From NCBI GenBank assembly GCA_963713625.1, contig CAVQMN010000008.1, positions 676,645 to 740,644 of the forward strand: a stretch of DNA of 64,000 nt, read 5' to 3'. The position numbers were made by a program, and so were the translations under genes. The first letter of the stretch is position 1; each line of letters starts with the position of its first letter. This document shows, one piece after another, positions 1 through 8,150 of this stretch. Source of the stretch: Bog-756 sp963713625. GTDB taxonomy: Bacteria; Actinomycetota; Acidimicrobiia; Acidimicrobiales; RAAP-2. Under the pieces are notes generated by a model, which saw nothing but the letters and a program-made list of their open reading frames with translations, made no database searches and was not told the origin of the DNA.

Positions 1-50
1 GGCCATGGATGCACCGTACCGGCTCGGACGACGGGCCTGACCGCGTCCGG

Positions 51-1541
51 TCAGTGCAGGTCGAACCCGCCCCCGGCCACCCGGACCCGGGCCCCGACCA
101 GTTCGTGGGTGATGGCGTGGGCGGCCAGGTCGGGGTCCTCGCTGATGGCCACACACCGGAGCCCGTCCGACACCCGGCCGACGACCACCGTGCGGACCGG
201 ATCCATCCCGTCGAAGGCCACGGTGTAGGTGACCACGCCGGCCTCGCCTTCGTACCCCTCGAGGGTCTCGACCACCTCGACGGTGCCGGTGGCCGACTCG
301 GCGTCGGCGGCCAGGTCGGCCACCAGGGGGGGCCGGCCGTCGGGTCGGCCCGACCAGGCCCCGATGCCCGGCTTGGTCAGGAGGCCGCTCACCGTCGTCA
401 CCACGCCGAGGGCGCTCGGGTCGGCCCGCACCCTGGCCACGACATCCACCATGGCCTGGAGCACGAAGTTGTTGAACGGCCCGCCGGCGAAGGCCATCCC
501 CCCGGTGACGGTCGGAGCCACGTCGAGCGGCAACCCCAGCTCGCGTTGCTGGACCCGCACGGCGGCCGGGAAACAGCTGTAGACCTCCAGGATCTCGACC
601 TCGGCGAGCGGCCGGCCGATGCGGTCGGCCACCGCCCGTCCGAGCACGCCCATGGCCGGCCATGCCTCCGGCTCCCTCCGCCGGAGCAGGGAGACGGCCT
701 GACTGGACTCCACGCCGGCCAGGGGGAACACCCAGCGGTCGGACGGCACCCCGGCGCTGACCGCGGCCCCCACCGAACAGAGCAGAAGGGCGGCCGCCTG
801 GTTGACCGTCCACTGCGTCGAGTGCCACTTGTTGTAGGGGAAGGCCAGCGGGCGGTTGGACGCGCTGGGCGTGTCCAGCGCCTGGGCGTCCATGGGTTCG
901 GGGAAGGCGGCCCGGGGATTGCCCCGCGCCACCTGGTTGAAGCCCTCCCACAGCCGGGCGATCTCCGAGCGGTGCTCGGCCAGGGTGCGGCCCTCGGCGG
1001 CGCGGAGTGCATTGTCGATCATGGCGTACTGCTGGACCGGGTCCCACAGGCGGTGGGCCACCTCGACCGGTTCCATCAGGGGGCCCGGGCGGCGGTGGAC
1101 GACATCGGGTTCGGCACCGGGCTGGGCCGTCTCCACCGCCTCGGCCCCGGCCCGGGCCAGATCACGGACCCAGCGCATGGCCTCCCCGCCCACCACCGCC
1201 GCGACTTCGGACTCCCCGGCGGCGATGGCGACCAGGGCGTCGTTGATCAGTGTCTGCTGGGGGATACCCAGCTCCACGAGATGGGTGCGAGCCGACCTGG
1301 CGCCCACCCCCGAGGCCACCAGCCGGGCGGGATCGGGATAGGCCCAGTTCCCCTGGGGCACCGCCAGCCGGTCGATGCCGGCCGACAACCGCGGCGATCC
1401 GGCGTCGGCACCGGCGGCGATCAGTGCCCGGGTCATCAGCTCGGTGGCTTCGGCATCGCCGGATGCCGCGCCCACCCCGACGAGTATCGGCGTGCGCGGG
1501 TCGAGGGACGCCGAACCGTCCGGCAGACGGGAACGGTTCAC
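51..1541 (-). CDS. Thiolase-superfamily protein (acetyl-CoA acetyltransferase-like)
   Basis: The 496-residue product resembles the mycobacterial Rv1867-type thiolase-like proteins: LDPRTPILVGVG near residue 13, KWHSTQWTVNQAA at 238-250, a GGMAFAGGPFNNF block in the second half and a C-terminal OB-like tail. I see no canonical thiolase CxS/CGS nucleophile loop, so acyl transfer or a lipid-carrier role is inferred, not shown. The start is GTG at 1541; no Shine-Dalgarno is visible because the upstream bases are a short tandem repeat, so the start is uncertain. It is the last gene of the minus-strand run headed by the FadE26/27-like pair, which suggests a part in acyl-CoA or steroid side-chain metabolism. 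Confidence 0.8.
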   Translation of the reverse strand: MNRSRLPDGSASLDPRTPILVGVGAASGDAEATELMTRALIAAGADAGSPRLSAGIDRLAVPQGNWAYPDPARLVASGVGARSARTHLVELGIPQQTLINDALVAIAAGESEVAAVVGGEAMRWVRDLARAGAEAVETAQPGAEPDVVHRRPGPLMEPVEVAHRLWDPVQQYAMIDNALRAAEGRTLAEHRSEIARLWEGFNQVARGNPRAAFPEPMDAQALDTPSASNRPLAFPYNKWHSTQWTVNQAAALLLCSVGAAVSAGVPSDRWVFPLAGVESSQAVSLLRRREPEAWPAMGVLGRAVADRIGRPLAEVEILEVYSCFPAAVRVQQRELGLPLDVAPTVTGGMAFAGGPFNNFVLQAMVDVVARVRADPSALGVVTTVSGLLTKPGIGAWSGRPDGRPPLVADLAADAESATGTVEVVETLEGYEGEAGVVTYTVAFDGMDPVRTVVVGRVSDGLRCVAISEDPDLAAHAITHELVGARVRVAGGGFDLH

Positions 1542-1542
1542 C

Positions 1543-1573
1543 GGATCACTGGTTCACGGGATCACTGGTTCAC
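1543..1573. repeat. Two direct copies of a 15-bp repeat
   Basis: GGATCACTGGTTCAC occurs at 1543-1557 and 1559-1573, a 16-bp period. The array sits between the thiolase-like gene and the DUF4031 gene and contains the stop codon of the latter (1570-1572). No function is evident. Confidence 0.8.
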
Positions 1574-1887
1574 CGGTGACCGGTGACAACCCGGTCCTCG
1601 GTGCCGGGCGACTGGTGGGTGCGTCGCTGGCGCATCATCCGACCCACCTGACGCCAGGTCACCGACACCGCCCCGAGCTCCAGCGCCTGTTGGCGGGACC
1701 GTTCAGGCAGGTCGTAGTGGGACTGGTGGGGACGGCTCACCTTGTGCTGGAACCACTCCCGCCTCATGCCCAGTTTCGACGCGAAGGCGTGCAGCTCCTC
1801 ATCGGTGTCGGCCACCAGATGGGACCAGCGGTCGTCGACCGGACCCAACCGGGCCGGTTGGCGCCAGTCATCGAGGTAGACGGTCAC
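1570..1887 (-). CDS. DUF4031 domain-containing protein
   Basis: This 105-residue protein opens with VTVYLDDWR and carries WSHLVADTDEELHAFASKLG and an HYDLPERSRQQALELGA block, which I recognise as DUF4031, a small widespread actinobacterial family of unknown function. The start is GTG at 1887, chosen because the family begins with this TVYxDD strand; frames further upstream run into the rhodanese gene. It lies 22 bases after the rhodanese stop and is presumably cotranscribed with it. No function is inferred. Confidence 0.75.
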   Translation of the reverse strand: MTVYLDDWRQPARLGPVDDRWSHLVADTDEELHAFASKLGMRREWFQHKVSRPHQSHYDLPERSRQQALELGAVSVTWRQVGRMMRQRRTHQSPGTEDRVVTGHR

Positions 1888-1909
1888 AGGGGTCGGGCAG
1901 GATCGGTGC

Positions 1910-2260
1910 TCAGATGATCCGTCCGACGCCGCCGCCGTCGGTGACCACCGGCAGCCCGGCCGCCTCCCACGCCAGCATGCCGCCCGCCACGTTGCGGACG
2001 TCGTAGCCGGAGCCGGCCAGGCTGGCCGCCACCGCGCCGGACCTTCCCCCGACCCGGCACATGCAGACGACGGTCCTGTCGGTGGGGATCTCGTCGATCC
2101 GGTCGGCCACGAGTCCCATGGCCACGTGCACGGCCTCGGGCGCGTGGCCCGCCTCCCACTCGTCGTCCTCACGCACGTCGAGGAGCAGGGCGCCCCCTTC
2201 GACCAGGCGGCGGCCTTCCTCGGGCTCGACATCGGACACGGCCGGTGGATCGGTGGACAC
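1910..2260 (-). CDS. Rhodanese-domain protein
   Basis: A single-domain rhodanese of 116 residues. The active-site loop CRVGGRS (second Cys of CMCRVGGRS) is intact, preceded by LLDVREDDEWEAGHAPEAVHV, the usual DVRxxxEWxxGHxxxAxxxP-type entry. Such single-domain proteins carry sulfur as a Cys persulfide in the cytoplasm. Start GTG at 2260 was chosen because it gives the normal family length; a longer frame up to 2392 would overlap the VOC gene. It sits between the VOC and DUF4031 genes in one minus-strand run. Confidence 0.85.
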   Translation of the reverse strand: MSTDPPAVSDVEPEEGRRLVEGGALLLDVREDDEWEAGHAPEAVHVAMGLVADRIDEIPTDRTVVCMCRVGGRSGAVAASLAGSGYDVRNVAGGMLAWEAAGLPVVTDGGGVGRII

Positions 2261-2357
2261 GCCACCACCGTACCGGAAGCCCGGTTGGGTGCCCCTTCTC
2301 GGGGCCGGAGCGGCGGTCATCACCGGGTGGGTCCCGGCCGGGCACATCCTGACCGCC

Positions 2358-2798
2358 TCATCCCGGCAGGTGCATGAGCTCGATCCTGACACCGTCGGGA
2401 TCGGTGCAGTACAAGAAGTCGAGGTGGTGCCCGGAGACGTCGAAGGTGGTCCGGCTCCCGCCGACCACCTTGCCCCCCAGGCCTTCGATCACCGACGCCA
2501 CCTGATCCACGTCGTCCACCCGGAGGGACAGGTGGGTGAGCCCCAGCTGATTCATCGGGCGTCGGTCCCCGTCGCCGATGGGCGCCGGTGACACGTAGCC
2601 GAGGAGCTCGATGGTCACGCCGTCGAGCTTGAGCATGCGGGACTCCACCGTCACCCCCTCCAACTCCATCAGGGCGCCGAACTCCTCACCCACCCGGTGC
2701 GACGCAACCTGTTCGAATCCCAGGCCGTCGCAGTAGAAGCGCAGCGACCGGTCGAGGTCGGAGACGCAGATGCCGAGATGCGAGAACGACAGGGTCAC
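2358..2798 (-). CDS. VOC (glyoxalase/dioxygenase) superfamily protein
   Basis: This 146-residue protein has the paired beta-alpha-beta-beta-beta modules of the vicinal oxygen chelate fold. It begins LSFSHLGICVSDLDRSLRFYCDGLGF, has GLTHLSLRVDDVDQ near residue 85, and ends with DPDGVRIELMHLPG. Candidate metal ligands are His7, the His of LTHLSL and the terminal Glu of IELM. The substrate cannot be told from sequence. It lies 91 bases downstream of the alpha/beta hydrolase in the FadE26/27 run, so a lipid or aromatic substrate is possible. Confidence 0.85.
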   Translation of the reverse strand: MTLSFSHLGICVSDLDRSLRFYCDGLGFEQVASHRVGEEFGALMELEGVTVESRMLKLDGVTIELLGYVSPAPIGDGDRRPMNQLGLTHLSLRVDDVDQVASVIEGLGGKVVGGSRTTFDVSGHHLDFLYCTDPDGVRIELMHLPG

Positions 2799-2889
2799 GG
2801 TGATCCTTCACGGGTAGGGGGCAGGGAGGGCCGACCGAAGCCGGACCGTGGCGTCACCGACCCGTGCGGGCAGGGCCGAACCGCCGGGG

Positions 2890-4029
2890 TCAGGACGACT
2901 CGTCTTCGAGATCGGCCGGACCCGTCTCCGGGCTCGGCGAGAGCTCGTCATCGACGGCCACCGGGTCGGTGTCGGCACCCGCCGGACCCTCTTCTTCGAG
3001 GTGGGAGGTGACGAACTCGCCCACCGCCCGGTAGACCCGGCGACTGGCGTCGGCCCAGGGCATGAGGATGGGGAAGACATGGAACATGCCCGGTTCCTCG
3101 GAGGCTTCTACGTCCACATCGGCCGCCTTCAGGTTGACCACGAAGCGGCGGATGGAGTCGCGGAACATTTCGTCGTCACCGAAGGAGATGAAGGTCGGCG
3201 GCCACCCGTGCACATCCTGGTCGACGCCGGACACCGAACCGGCGTCGGCGTGGATACCGTGCAGGTAGGGGGCGGTGGGAATGTTCCAGGGCAGGATGTC
3301 CCGGTCGGCGTTCTCGGTGATCGAGGGTTCGTCGAGCACCAGGTCCAGCTCCGGCGAGAACAGGATCACGCCGGCGATGGGCCGGTGGCCGGTCGACTGC
3401 ATCGAGTACATGAGCGACGCCACCAGTCCCCCGCCACTCGAGTCCCCGGCCACGAACAGCCGGGCAGGTTCGACCCCGCCGACCAGGAGCGCCTCCAGGA
3501 CGAGCACCGCGTCCTCCAGGTCGGCCGGGAAGGGAAACTCCGGCGCCAACCGGATGTCGGCTACGAAGATCTCGCAGCCGGTGAGCCGGCACAACCAGGA
3601 GATGAACAACGCATACATGCGGGGGGAGGTTCCGACGTACCCGCCGCCGTGCAGATACAGGATGGTGCCGCGGGGTGCACCGTGCCTCGGCCGGTACCAG
3701 ATACCGGGCACGCCGGCCACGGTGCCCGCGTCCTGGACGATGTCGACCGAGCGCACCAAGGGGGGCATGATGACGGCGCACAGGTCGTCCAGCACCATCT
3801 CGACCGAGCGCCACTCGGCGATGGGCAGCGAGGACGAGTACCCCATGAACGAGCGGAGCGTCTCCCGGGTCACGGCCACAGCCACGTTGTGGGGAAGGTT
3901 GCCCTCCCCCGCCCACGGTTTGCGGAACGGCACCCGGGCCAACGCCGTCGACAGCTGGCCGGCCAGGCCCATGAGGTCGGTGGTGGTGATCGGCCATGAT
4001 GACCGCTTCACGTCCGGCCGACGTCCCAT
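2890..4029 (-). CDS. Alpha/beta hydrolase, hormone-sensitive-lipase family
   Basis: The 379-residue product shows the HSL-family oxyanion motif HGGGY and the nucleophile elbow GDSSGGG, with the catalytic His expected in the later GMFHVFPIL block and an acid in the preceding strand. It would hydrolyse carboxyl esters. The chosen start is ATG at 4029, 22 bases after the FadE27-like stop; an upstream extension would overlap that gene. The C-terminal 35 residues are acidic and low in complexity. Position directly behind two steroid-type acyl-CoA dehydrogenases suggests ester or lactone cleavage in the same pathway, but this is inference. Confidence 0.85.
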   Translation of the reverse strand: MGRRPDVKRSSWPITTTDLMGLAGQLSTALARVPFRKPWAGEGNLPHNVAVAVTRETLRSFMGYSSSLPIAEWRSVEMVLDDLCAVIMPPLVRSVDIVQDAGTVAGVPGIWYRPRHGAPRGTILYLHGGGYVGTSPRMYALFISWLCRLTGCEIFVADIRLAPEFPFPADLEDAVLVLEALLVGGVEPARLFVAGDSSGGGLVASLMYSMQSTGHRPIAGVILFSPELDLVLDEPSITENADRDILPWNIPTAPYLHGIHADAGSVSGVDQDVHGWPPTFISFGDDEMFRDSIRRFVVNLKAADVDVEASEEPGMFHVFPILMPWADASRRVYRAVGEFVTSHLEEEGPAGADTDPVAVDDELSPSPETGPADLEDESS

Positions 4030-4051
4030 CACCACGGCGGGAACCCTCCGT

Positions 4052-5179
4052 TCAGACTGGTTCCGAGGCCAGGATGGCCCCGAGTTGGAGCAGCTGTTCG
4101 GTGGCACCGCCCAGGGTCAGCTCGTAGTGCTTGGTCGTCAGGAAGTACCGGTGCAACGGGTAGTCACGATCGACCCCCACTCCCCCGTGCAGGTGTACGG
4201 CGGCGTGCACCACCCGTTGGCCCCCGTCCGCAGCCCAGAACTTGGCGATGGCCACTTCCTTGTCGGCGGGCAGCCCCTCAGCGATCCGCCAGGCCGCCTG
4301 CCATGCGGTGAGGCGGATGGCCTCGGTGTCGACATAGGCATCGGCGGCGCGTTGCCCGACGGCCTGGAAGGTGGCGATCGGCTTCCCGAACTGCTCGCGC
4401 GTCTTGGTGTACTCGGCCACCAGGGCCAGGGCGGCGGACGCGGCACCGGCCTGGGCCACGGCCACCGCCGCGGTGGTCCGCTGGACCAGCCACTCGATGA
4501 TCGAGGGGCCCTCCTCGACCGAGCCCAGCACCGCCTCGGGTCCGACCCGCGTCCCGGCCAAGGTGAGCACCGCCTCGGGTTGACCGGTATTGGTCTCCTG
4601 ACGCTCGCGGGTCACACCGGTGGCCGACGGGTCGACGATGAACACGGCCACCGAGTCGGGGTCGACCCTGGCCGTGACCAGGACGGCATCGGCGACCGTT
4701 CCCGACGGGACGAACGACTTGGTTCCCGAGAGCTTCCAACCGTCGCCGTCGCGCTCGGCCACCACCGACGGGGAGCTCGGGATGCCGCCCAGCTCCACCA
4801 GCGCCGTGGTGAGCACGGTGTCGCCGCTCACCACGGCGGGCAGCCACGCCTGGCGCTGGGCCTCCGAACCGAAGCGGGCCACGGCCGGTGCGGCTGCGGC
4901 CAACGTCTCGATGACCGGCACGTAGGCCGCACTGCGGCCGGCCGCTTCGACCACCAGGCACGTCTCCACGAACCCCAGACCGGCTCCGCCCACCTCCTCG
5001 GGGAGGGCGATGCCGAGCAGACCGGCCGCGGCCAGCTCGGCCCAGATCTTGCGGTCGAACCGGTCGCCGTTGGGCTCGGACTCGAGCTCACGCAACCGGT
5101 CGTGGGTGGCCAGGTCGGTGAAGATGCGGCCGGCCAGGTCGCGGACGGCTTCTTGTTCTTCGCTGAAGGAGAAGTCCAT
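4052..5179 (-). CDS. fadE27: Acyl-CoA dehydrogenase subunit, FadE27/ChsE5-like
   Basis: At 375 residues this matches the shorter, degenerate member of heteromeric acyl-CoA dehydrogenase pairs. Stretches I recognise from mycobacterial FadE27 include FDRKIWAELAAAGLL, TKTREQFGKPIATFQAVGQR, VHLHGGVGVDRDYPLHRYF and LGGATEQL. In Mycobacterium FadE26 and FadE27 form an alpha2beta2 flavoenzyme (ChsE4-ChsE5) that dehydrogenates steroid side-chain CoA thioesters. The gene starts 33 bases after the FadE26-like stop, fitting a 1:1 complex. The substrate is inferred from the family and the KstR-like operator upstream of the pair. Confidence 0.85.
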   Translation of the reverse strand: MDFSFSEEQEAVRDLAGRIFTDLATHDRLRELESEPNGDRFDRKIWAELAAAGLLGIALPEEVGGAGLGFVETCLVVEAAGRSAAYVPVIETLAAAAPAVARFGSEAQRQAWLPAVVSGDTVLTTALVELGGIPSSPSVVAERDGDGWKLSGTKSFVPSGTVADAVLVTARVDPDSVAVFIVDPSATGVTRERQETNTGQPEAVLTLAGTRVGPEAVLGSVEEGPSIIEWLVQRTTAAVAVAQAGAASAALALVAEYTKTREQFGKPIATFQAVGQRAADAYVDTEAIRLTAWQAAWRIAEGLPADKEVAIAKFWAADGGQRVVHAAVHLHGGVGVDRDYPLHRYFLTTKHYELTLGGATEQLLQLGAILASEPV

Positions 5180-5212
5180 GGTTCTCTTACCTCGTCTTTG
5201 GGAGCGGGAGTG

Positions 5213-6388
5213 CTATCGGAGCGACCGGGGCAGACCGAGCCCGAAGATGGCGATCAGGTCGCGTTGGATCTCGTTGGTGCCACCACCGAAGGTGAGGATG
5301 ACCAGGCTGCGGGCGTACATCTCGAGTCGCCCGGCCAGGACGGCTTCGGGGCTTCCCCGTGTCAGGTAGCCGGCTTGTCCGACCACCTCCAACATCAGCT
5401 TGAAGGCCTCCATGTAGAACTCGGTCCCGAACACCTTGGTGGTCGAGGCGTCGGCCACGTCCAGATGGCCCTGGGTGGCCGTCCACGCCACCTTCCAGTT
5501 GATCAGCTTCAGGAACTCCAGCCGGGCATAGATGCGGGCCAGGTGGACCTGCACCCACTCCTGGTCGATGACCCGGCGGCCGTCGGCCAGCTTGGTGTTC
5601 TGGGCCCAGGCCGTCACATCGGTCAGTGCCCGCTCGATGATTCCCGACGAGCACAGCGTGACCCGCTCGTGGTTGAGCTGGTTGGTGATCAGCGACCATC
5701 CGTTGTTCTCGCCGCCGACCAGGCTGGTGGCCGGGACCCGCACGTCCTCGTAGAACGTGTAGTTGATGTTGTGGTCGCCGAGGAGGTGCATGGGCACCAC
5801 CTTGATGCCGGGTGTGTCCATGGGCACGATGAACAGCGAGATGCCCTTGTGCTTGGCCACCTCGGGGTCGGTGCGGGTCGCCAGCCAGATGTAGTCGGCC
5901 CCACCGGCCAGGGACGTATAGATCTTCTGGCCGTTGATGATGTACTCATCGCCGTCGCGCACGGCGCGTGTCTGGAGCGACGCCAGGTCGGTACCCGATT
6001 CCGGCTCGGTGTACCCGATGCAGAAGTGGATGTCGCCGGCCAGGATCTTCGGAAGGAAGAAGTCTTTCTGCTCCTGGGTCCCGAACTGCATGATGGTGGG
6101 CCCCACCGTGTTGATGGTGAGCATGGGCACCGGCGCTCCGGCCCGCATGGACTCGTCGAAGAAGATGTACTGCTCGATGGCCGAGCGGCCCTGGCCCCCG
6201 TACTCGGTGGGCCATCCGATGCCCAGCCAGCCGTCGGTGGCCATCTGCTTGACCACCCGCCGCATGTCGGGGCCGATCCCGTGGCTGTCGGCCAACTGGG
6301 CCTCGACTTCGGGCGTGAGCAGGTTGGCGTAGTACTCGCGGAGGCGGTCCCGGAGAGCCTCTTGTTCCTCGGTGTAGCCGATCTCCAT
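5213..6388 (-). CDS. fadE26: Acyl-CoA dehydrogenase subunit, FadE26/ChsE4-like
   Basis: The 391-residue protein begins MEIGYTEEQEALRDRLREYY and carries GWPTEYGGQGRSAIEQ, GYTEPESGTDLASLQT, NQLNHERV, ADASTTKVFGTE and LTFGGGTNEIQRD, closely matching my recollection of mycobacterial FadE26. It should bind FAD and supply most catalytic residues of the heterotetramer with the following FadE27-like subunit. ATG at 6388 is preceded by a clear GGGGAGGA ribosome binding site. It is the first gene of a seven-gene minus-strand run and faces a divergent FadA thiolase across a 354-bp region holding a KstR-like palindrome. Confidence 0.9.
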   Translation of the reverse strand: MEIGYTEEQEALRDRLREYYANLLTPEVEAQLADSHGIGPDMRRVVKQMATDGWLGIGWPTEYGGQGRSAIEQYIFFDESMRAGAPVPMLTINTVGPTIMQFGTQEQKDFFLPKILAGDIHFCIGYTEPESGTDLASLQTRAVRDGDEYIINGQKIYTSLAGGADYIWLATRTDPEVAKHKGISLFIVPMDTPGIKVVPMHLLGDHNINYTFYEDVRVPATSLVGGENNGWSLITNQLNHERVTLCSSGIIERALTDVTAWAQNTKLADGRRVIDQEWVQVHLARIYARLEFLKLINWKVAWTATQGHLDVADASTTKVFGTEFYMEAFKLMLEVVGQAGYLTRGSPEAVLAGRLEMYARSLVILTFGGGTNEIQRDLIAIFGLGLPRSLR

Positions 6389-6531
6389 TGGGTCCTCCCC
6401 TTTGTCCTGCGATTCCGGCCCGGAGGGCCTCCCCCGGTTGCCGCCTGGACGGTCCGGTCCCATGGACCGTAGAGCCCAGGGGTATCGCCCCGAGGCCGCC
6501 ACGTAGCCACCGAACGGCCAGAGCAGACGAC

Positions 6532-6545
6532 TAGAACACGTTACA
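6532..6545. promoter_or_regulatory. KstR-like operator
   Basis: TAGAACACGTTACA fits the 14-bp KstR pattern TnnAACnnGTTnnA at all eight specified positions. KstR is the TetR-family cholesterol-catabolism repressor of mycobacteria and rhodococci. The site lies 144 bases upstream of the fadE26-like start and about 200 bases upstream of the fadA start, so it could control both. No kstR gene is in this window. Confidence 0.6.
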
Positions 6546-6655
6546 TTCACCCCGCCGGGACCGCCACCGGCGGTCGGGAACCCCGAGCCCGGGTTGCACC
6601 CGGTAGCCTGCCCGGCGGATGTCCGGCGTGTGCGCCCCACCGGGCACCGGTAGGG

Positions 6656-6669
6656 TTACCAACCGGTAA
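6656..6669. promoter_or_regulatory. Palindrome upstream of fadA, possible TetR-type operator
   Basis: TTACCAACCGGTAA has two perfect 5-bp arms around AACC, a layout common in TetR-family operators. It ends 73 bases before the fadA start codon. The regulator is unknown. Confidence 0.4.
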
Positions 6670-6742
6670 GTTCACCCGAGAGCCAAGTCCAGACCAGATC
6701 CCGTCCAGCGCGGCGCCGCCGCCGAGTCCCGAGGAGCACCAC

Positions 6743-7948
6743 ATGCCCGACGCCGTCATCGTTGCCACCGGCCGAACCCCGATCGGACGGGCCAACAAGG
6801 GCTCGCTGGTCGACTGCCGACCCGACGACCTGGCCGCACTGGTGATCCGGGAGGTCCTGGCCAAGGTCCCCCAACTCGATCCGCAGTCCGTCGAGGACGT
6901 GATCATGGGCTCGGGCCAACCGGGAGGTGAGGCGGGCTACAACGTGGGTCGGGTCGCCGCGCTCCTGGCCGGGTTGCCCAACGTGCCCGGAGTCACCGTG
7001 AACCGCTACTGCTCCTCCTCGCTGCAGACGATCCGCATGGCGGCCCACGCCATCCGTGCCGGCGAGGGTGACGTGTTCGTGGCCGCCGGCGTCGAGACGG
7101 TCAGCCGCTATGCCCACGGAGCGGCCGACACCGGCCCGCACAACGTGCTGTTCGCCGAGGCCGAGGCCCGCACCGTCGAGCGGACCCCGGCCGCCGGCGC
7201 GCCGTGGAGCCCGCTGGCCGGCCTGCCCGACGTCTACATCGCCATGGGCCAGACCGCGGAGAACGTGGCCGAGTTCAAAAAGGTCAGCCGGGAGGAGCAG
7301 GACGAGTTCGCCCTCCAGTCCCAGACCCGGGCGGTCGCCGCCCAGGAGTCGGGGTTCTTCGAACGCGAGATCATTCCGGTGACCACCCCCAACGGGGACG
7401 TGATCACCAAGGACGACGGCCCCCGCCCCGGCACCACCCTCGAGGGGCTGTCCTCCCTGCGCCCGGTGTTCCGCGAGGGCGGCACCGTCACCGCCGGCAA
7501 CGCCTGCCCGCTCAACGACGGGGCCGCGGCGGTCATCGTGATGAGTGACACGAGGGCCCGCGAGCTCGGCATCACCCCCCTGGCCCGGATCGTGGCCAGC
7601 GGGGTCTCCGGGCTGAATCCCGAGATCATGGGGCTCGGACCGGTCGACGCCATACGCCAGACCCTGGGCCGGGCGGGCATGACCATCGATGACATCGATC
7701 TCGTGGAGATCAACGAAGCCTTCGCCGCCCAGGTGGTCCCCTCGGCCAAGGAGCTCGGCATCAGCTACGACAAGCTGAACGTGAAGGGCGGGGCCATCGC
7801 CCTCGGCCATCCCTTCGGGCAGACGGGAGCCCGCATCATGACCACCTTGCTCAACGCCCTCGAGGACACCGGCAAGACGATCGGGCTCGAGTCGATGTGC
7901 GTGGGCGGTGGCCAAGGGATGGCCATGGTCGTCGAGCGCCTCTCGTAG
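6743..7948 (+). CDS. fadA: Acetyl-CoA acetyltransferase (thiolase, FadA3-like)
   Basis: The 401-residue thiolase has all catalytic elements: nucleophile Cys90 in NRYCSSS, NEAFAAQ, His356 in GGAIALGHPFGQ, and Cys386 in CVGGGQG. It closely resembles mycobacterial FadA3 (Rv1074c) rather than FadA5 or FadA6, which carry CGSGQQ or CGSSQQ. It would cleave 3-ketoacyl-CoA, or run the reverse condensation, in the cytoplasm. ATG at 6743 follows GAGGAG. It diverges from the fadE26-like gene and shares its regulatory region, so it may supply the thiolysis step for the same beta-oxidation cycle. Confidence 0.93.
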   Translation: MPDAVIVATGRTPIGRANKGSLVDCRPDDLAALVIREVLAKVPQLDPQSVEDVIMGSGQPGGEAGYNVGRVAALLAGLPNVPGVTVNRYCSSSLQTIRMAAHAIRAGEGDVFVAAGVETVSRYAHGAADTGPHNVLFAEAEARTVERTPAAGAPWSPLAGLPDVYIAMGQTAENVAEFKKVSREEQDEFALQSQTRAVAAQESGFFEREIIPVTTPNGDVITKDDGPRPGTTLEGLSSLRPVFREGGTVTAGNACPLNDGAAAVIVMSDTRARELGITPLARIVASGVSGLNPEIMGLGPVDAIRQTLGRAGMTIDDIDLVEINEAFAAQVVPSAKELGISYDKLNVKGGAIALGHPFGQTGARIMTTLLNALEDTGKTIGLESMCVGGGQGMAMVVERLS

Positions 7949-7979
7949 AGGCGGTCGCCGCGCCGGGTTCCCGCTCGGT

Positions 7980-8078
7980 GTTGATTTTTCGAAACGGCAC
8001 TGATTACCGGCTGTAGCCGATACGCGCCCCGCCGACTATCGGCTACAGCCGGTAATTTGGCCAAATCGGAAATTCAAC
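7980..8078. repeat. 99-nt imperfect palindrome with a perfect 20-bp core stem
   Basis: Arms 8003-8022 and 8037-8056 are perfect 20-bp reverse complements around a 14-nt loop. Pairing continues imperfectly outward, GTTGATTTTTCG near 7980 opposite GAAATTCAAC near 8078. It lies between the convergent fadA and hemerythrin genes and is more AT-rich than its surroundings. No run of T follows the core stem, so it is not a textbook intrinsic terminator. A bidirectional terminator or a small palindromic mobile unit are both possible. Confidence 0.8.
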
Positions 8079-8150
8079 GTCCCTCGAAACCCGCTCCGGG
8101 CGCAACCGCGGCCACCCGGACCGCGGCTGGTCGGGCCAGACGGGCGTCGT

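Larger units (their letters stand above)
6389..6742. other. Divergent intergenic region between fadE26-like and fadA genes
   Basis: 354 bases with no convincing gene. It holds the ribosome binding sites of both flanking genes and two palindromes (6532-6545 and 6656-6669), so it is best read as a shared regulatory region. Confidence 0.7.

Noticed and set aside
1..50. Start of a further minus-strand gene at an ATG complementary to positions 4-6
   Set aside because: Only two codons would lie in the window; nothing can be supported.
2703..2717. AACnnGTT core resembling KstR
   Set aside because: It lies inside the VOC coding sequence, lacks the outer T, and the 6-base core is expected by chance.
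3275..6472. Very long plus-strand open frame (over 1000 codons) opposite the FadE genes
   Set aside because: It is antisense to three well-recognised genes, is low in complexity (Gly, His, Asp, Arg-rich) and matches no domain; it is a high-GC shadow frame.
6656..7915. Minus-strand frame of 419 codons opposite fadA
   Set aside because: Antisense shadow; fadA on the plus strand has all thiolase motifs.
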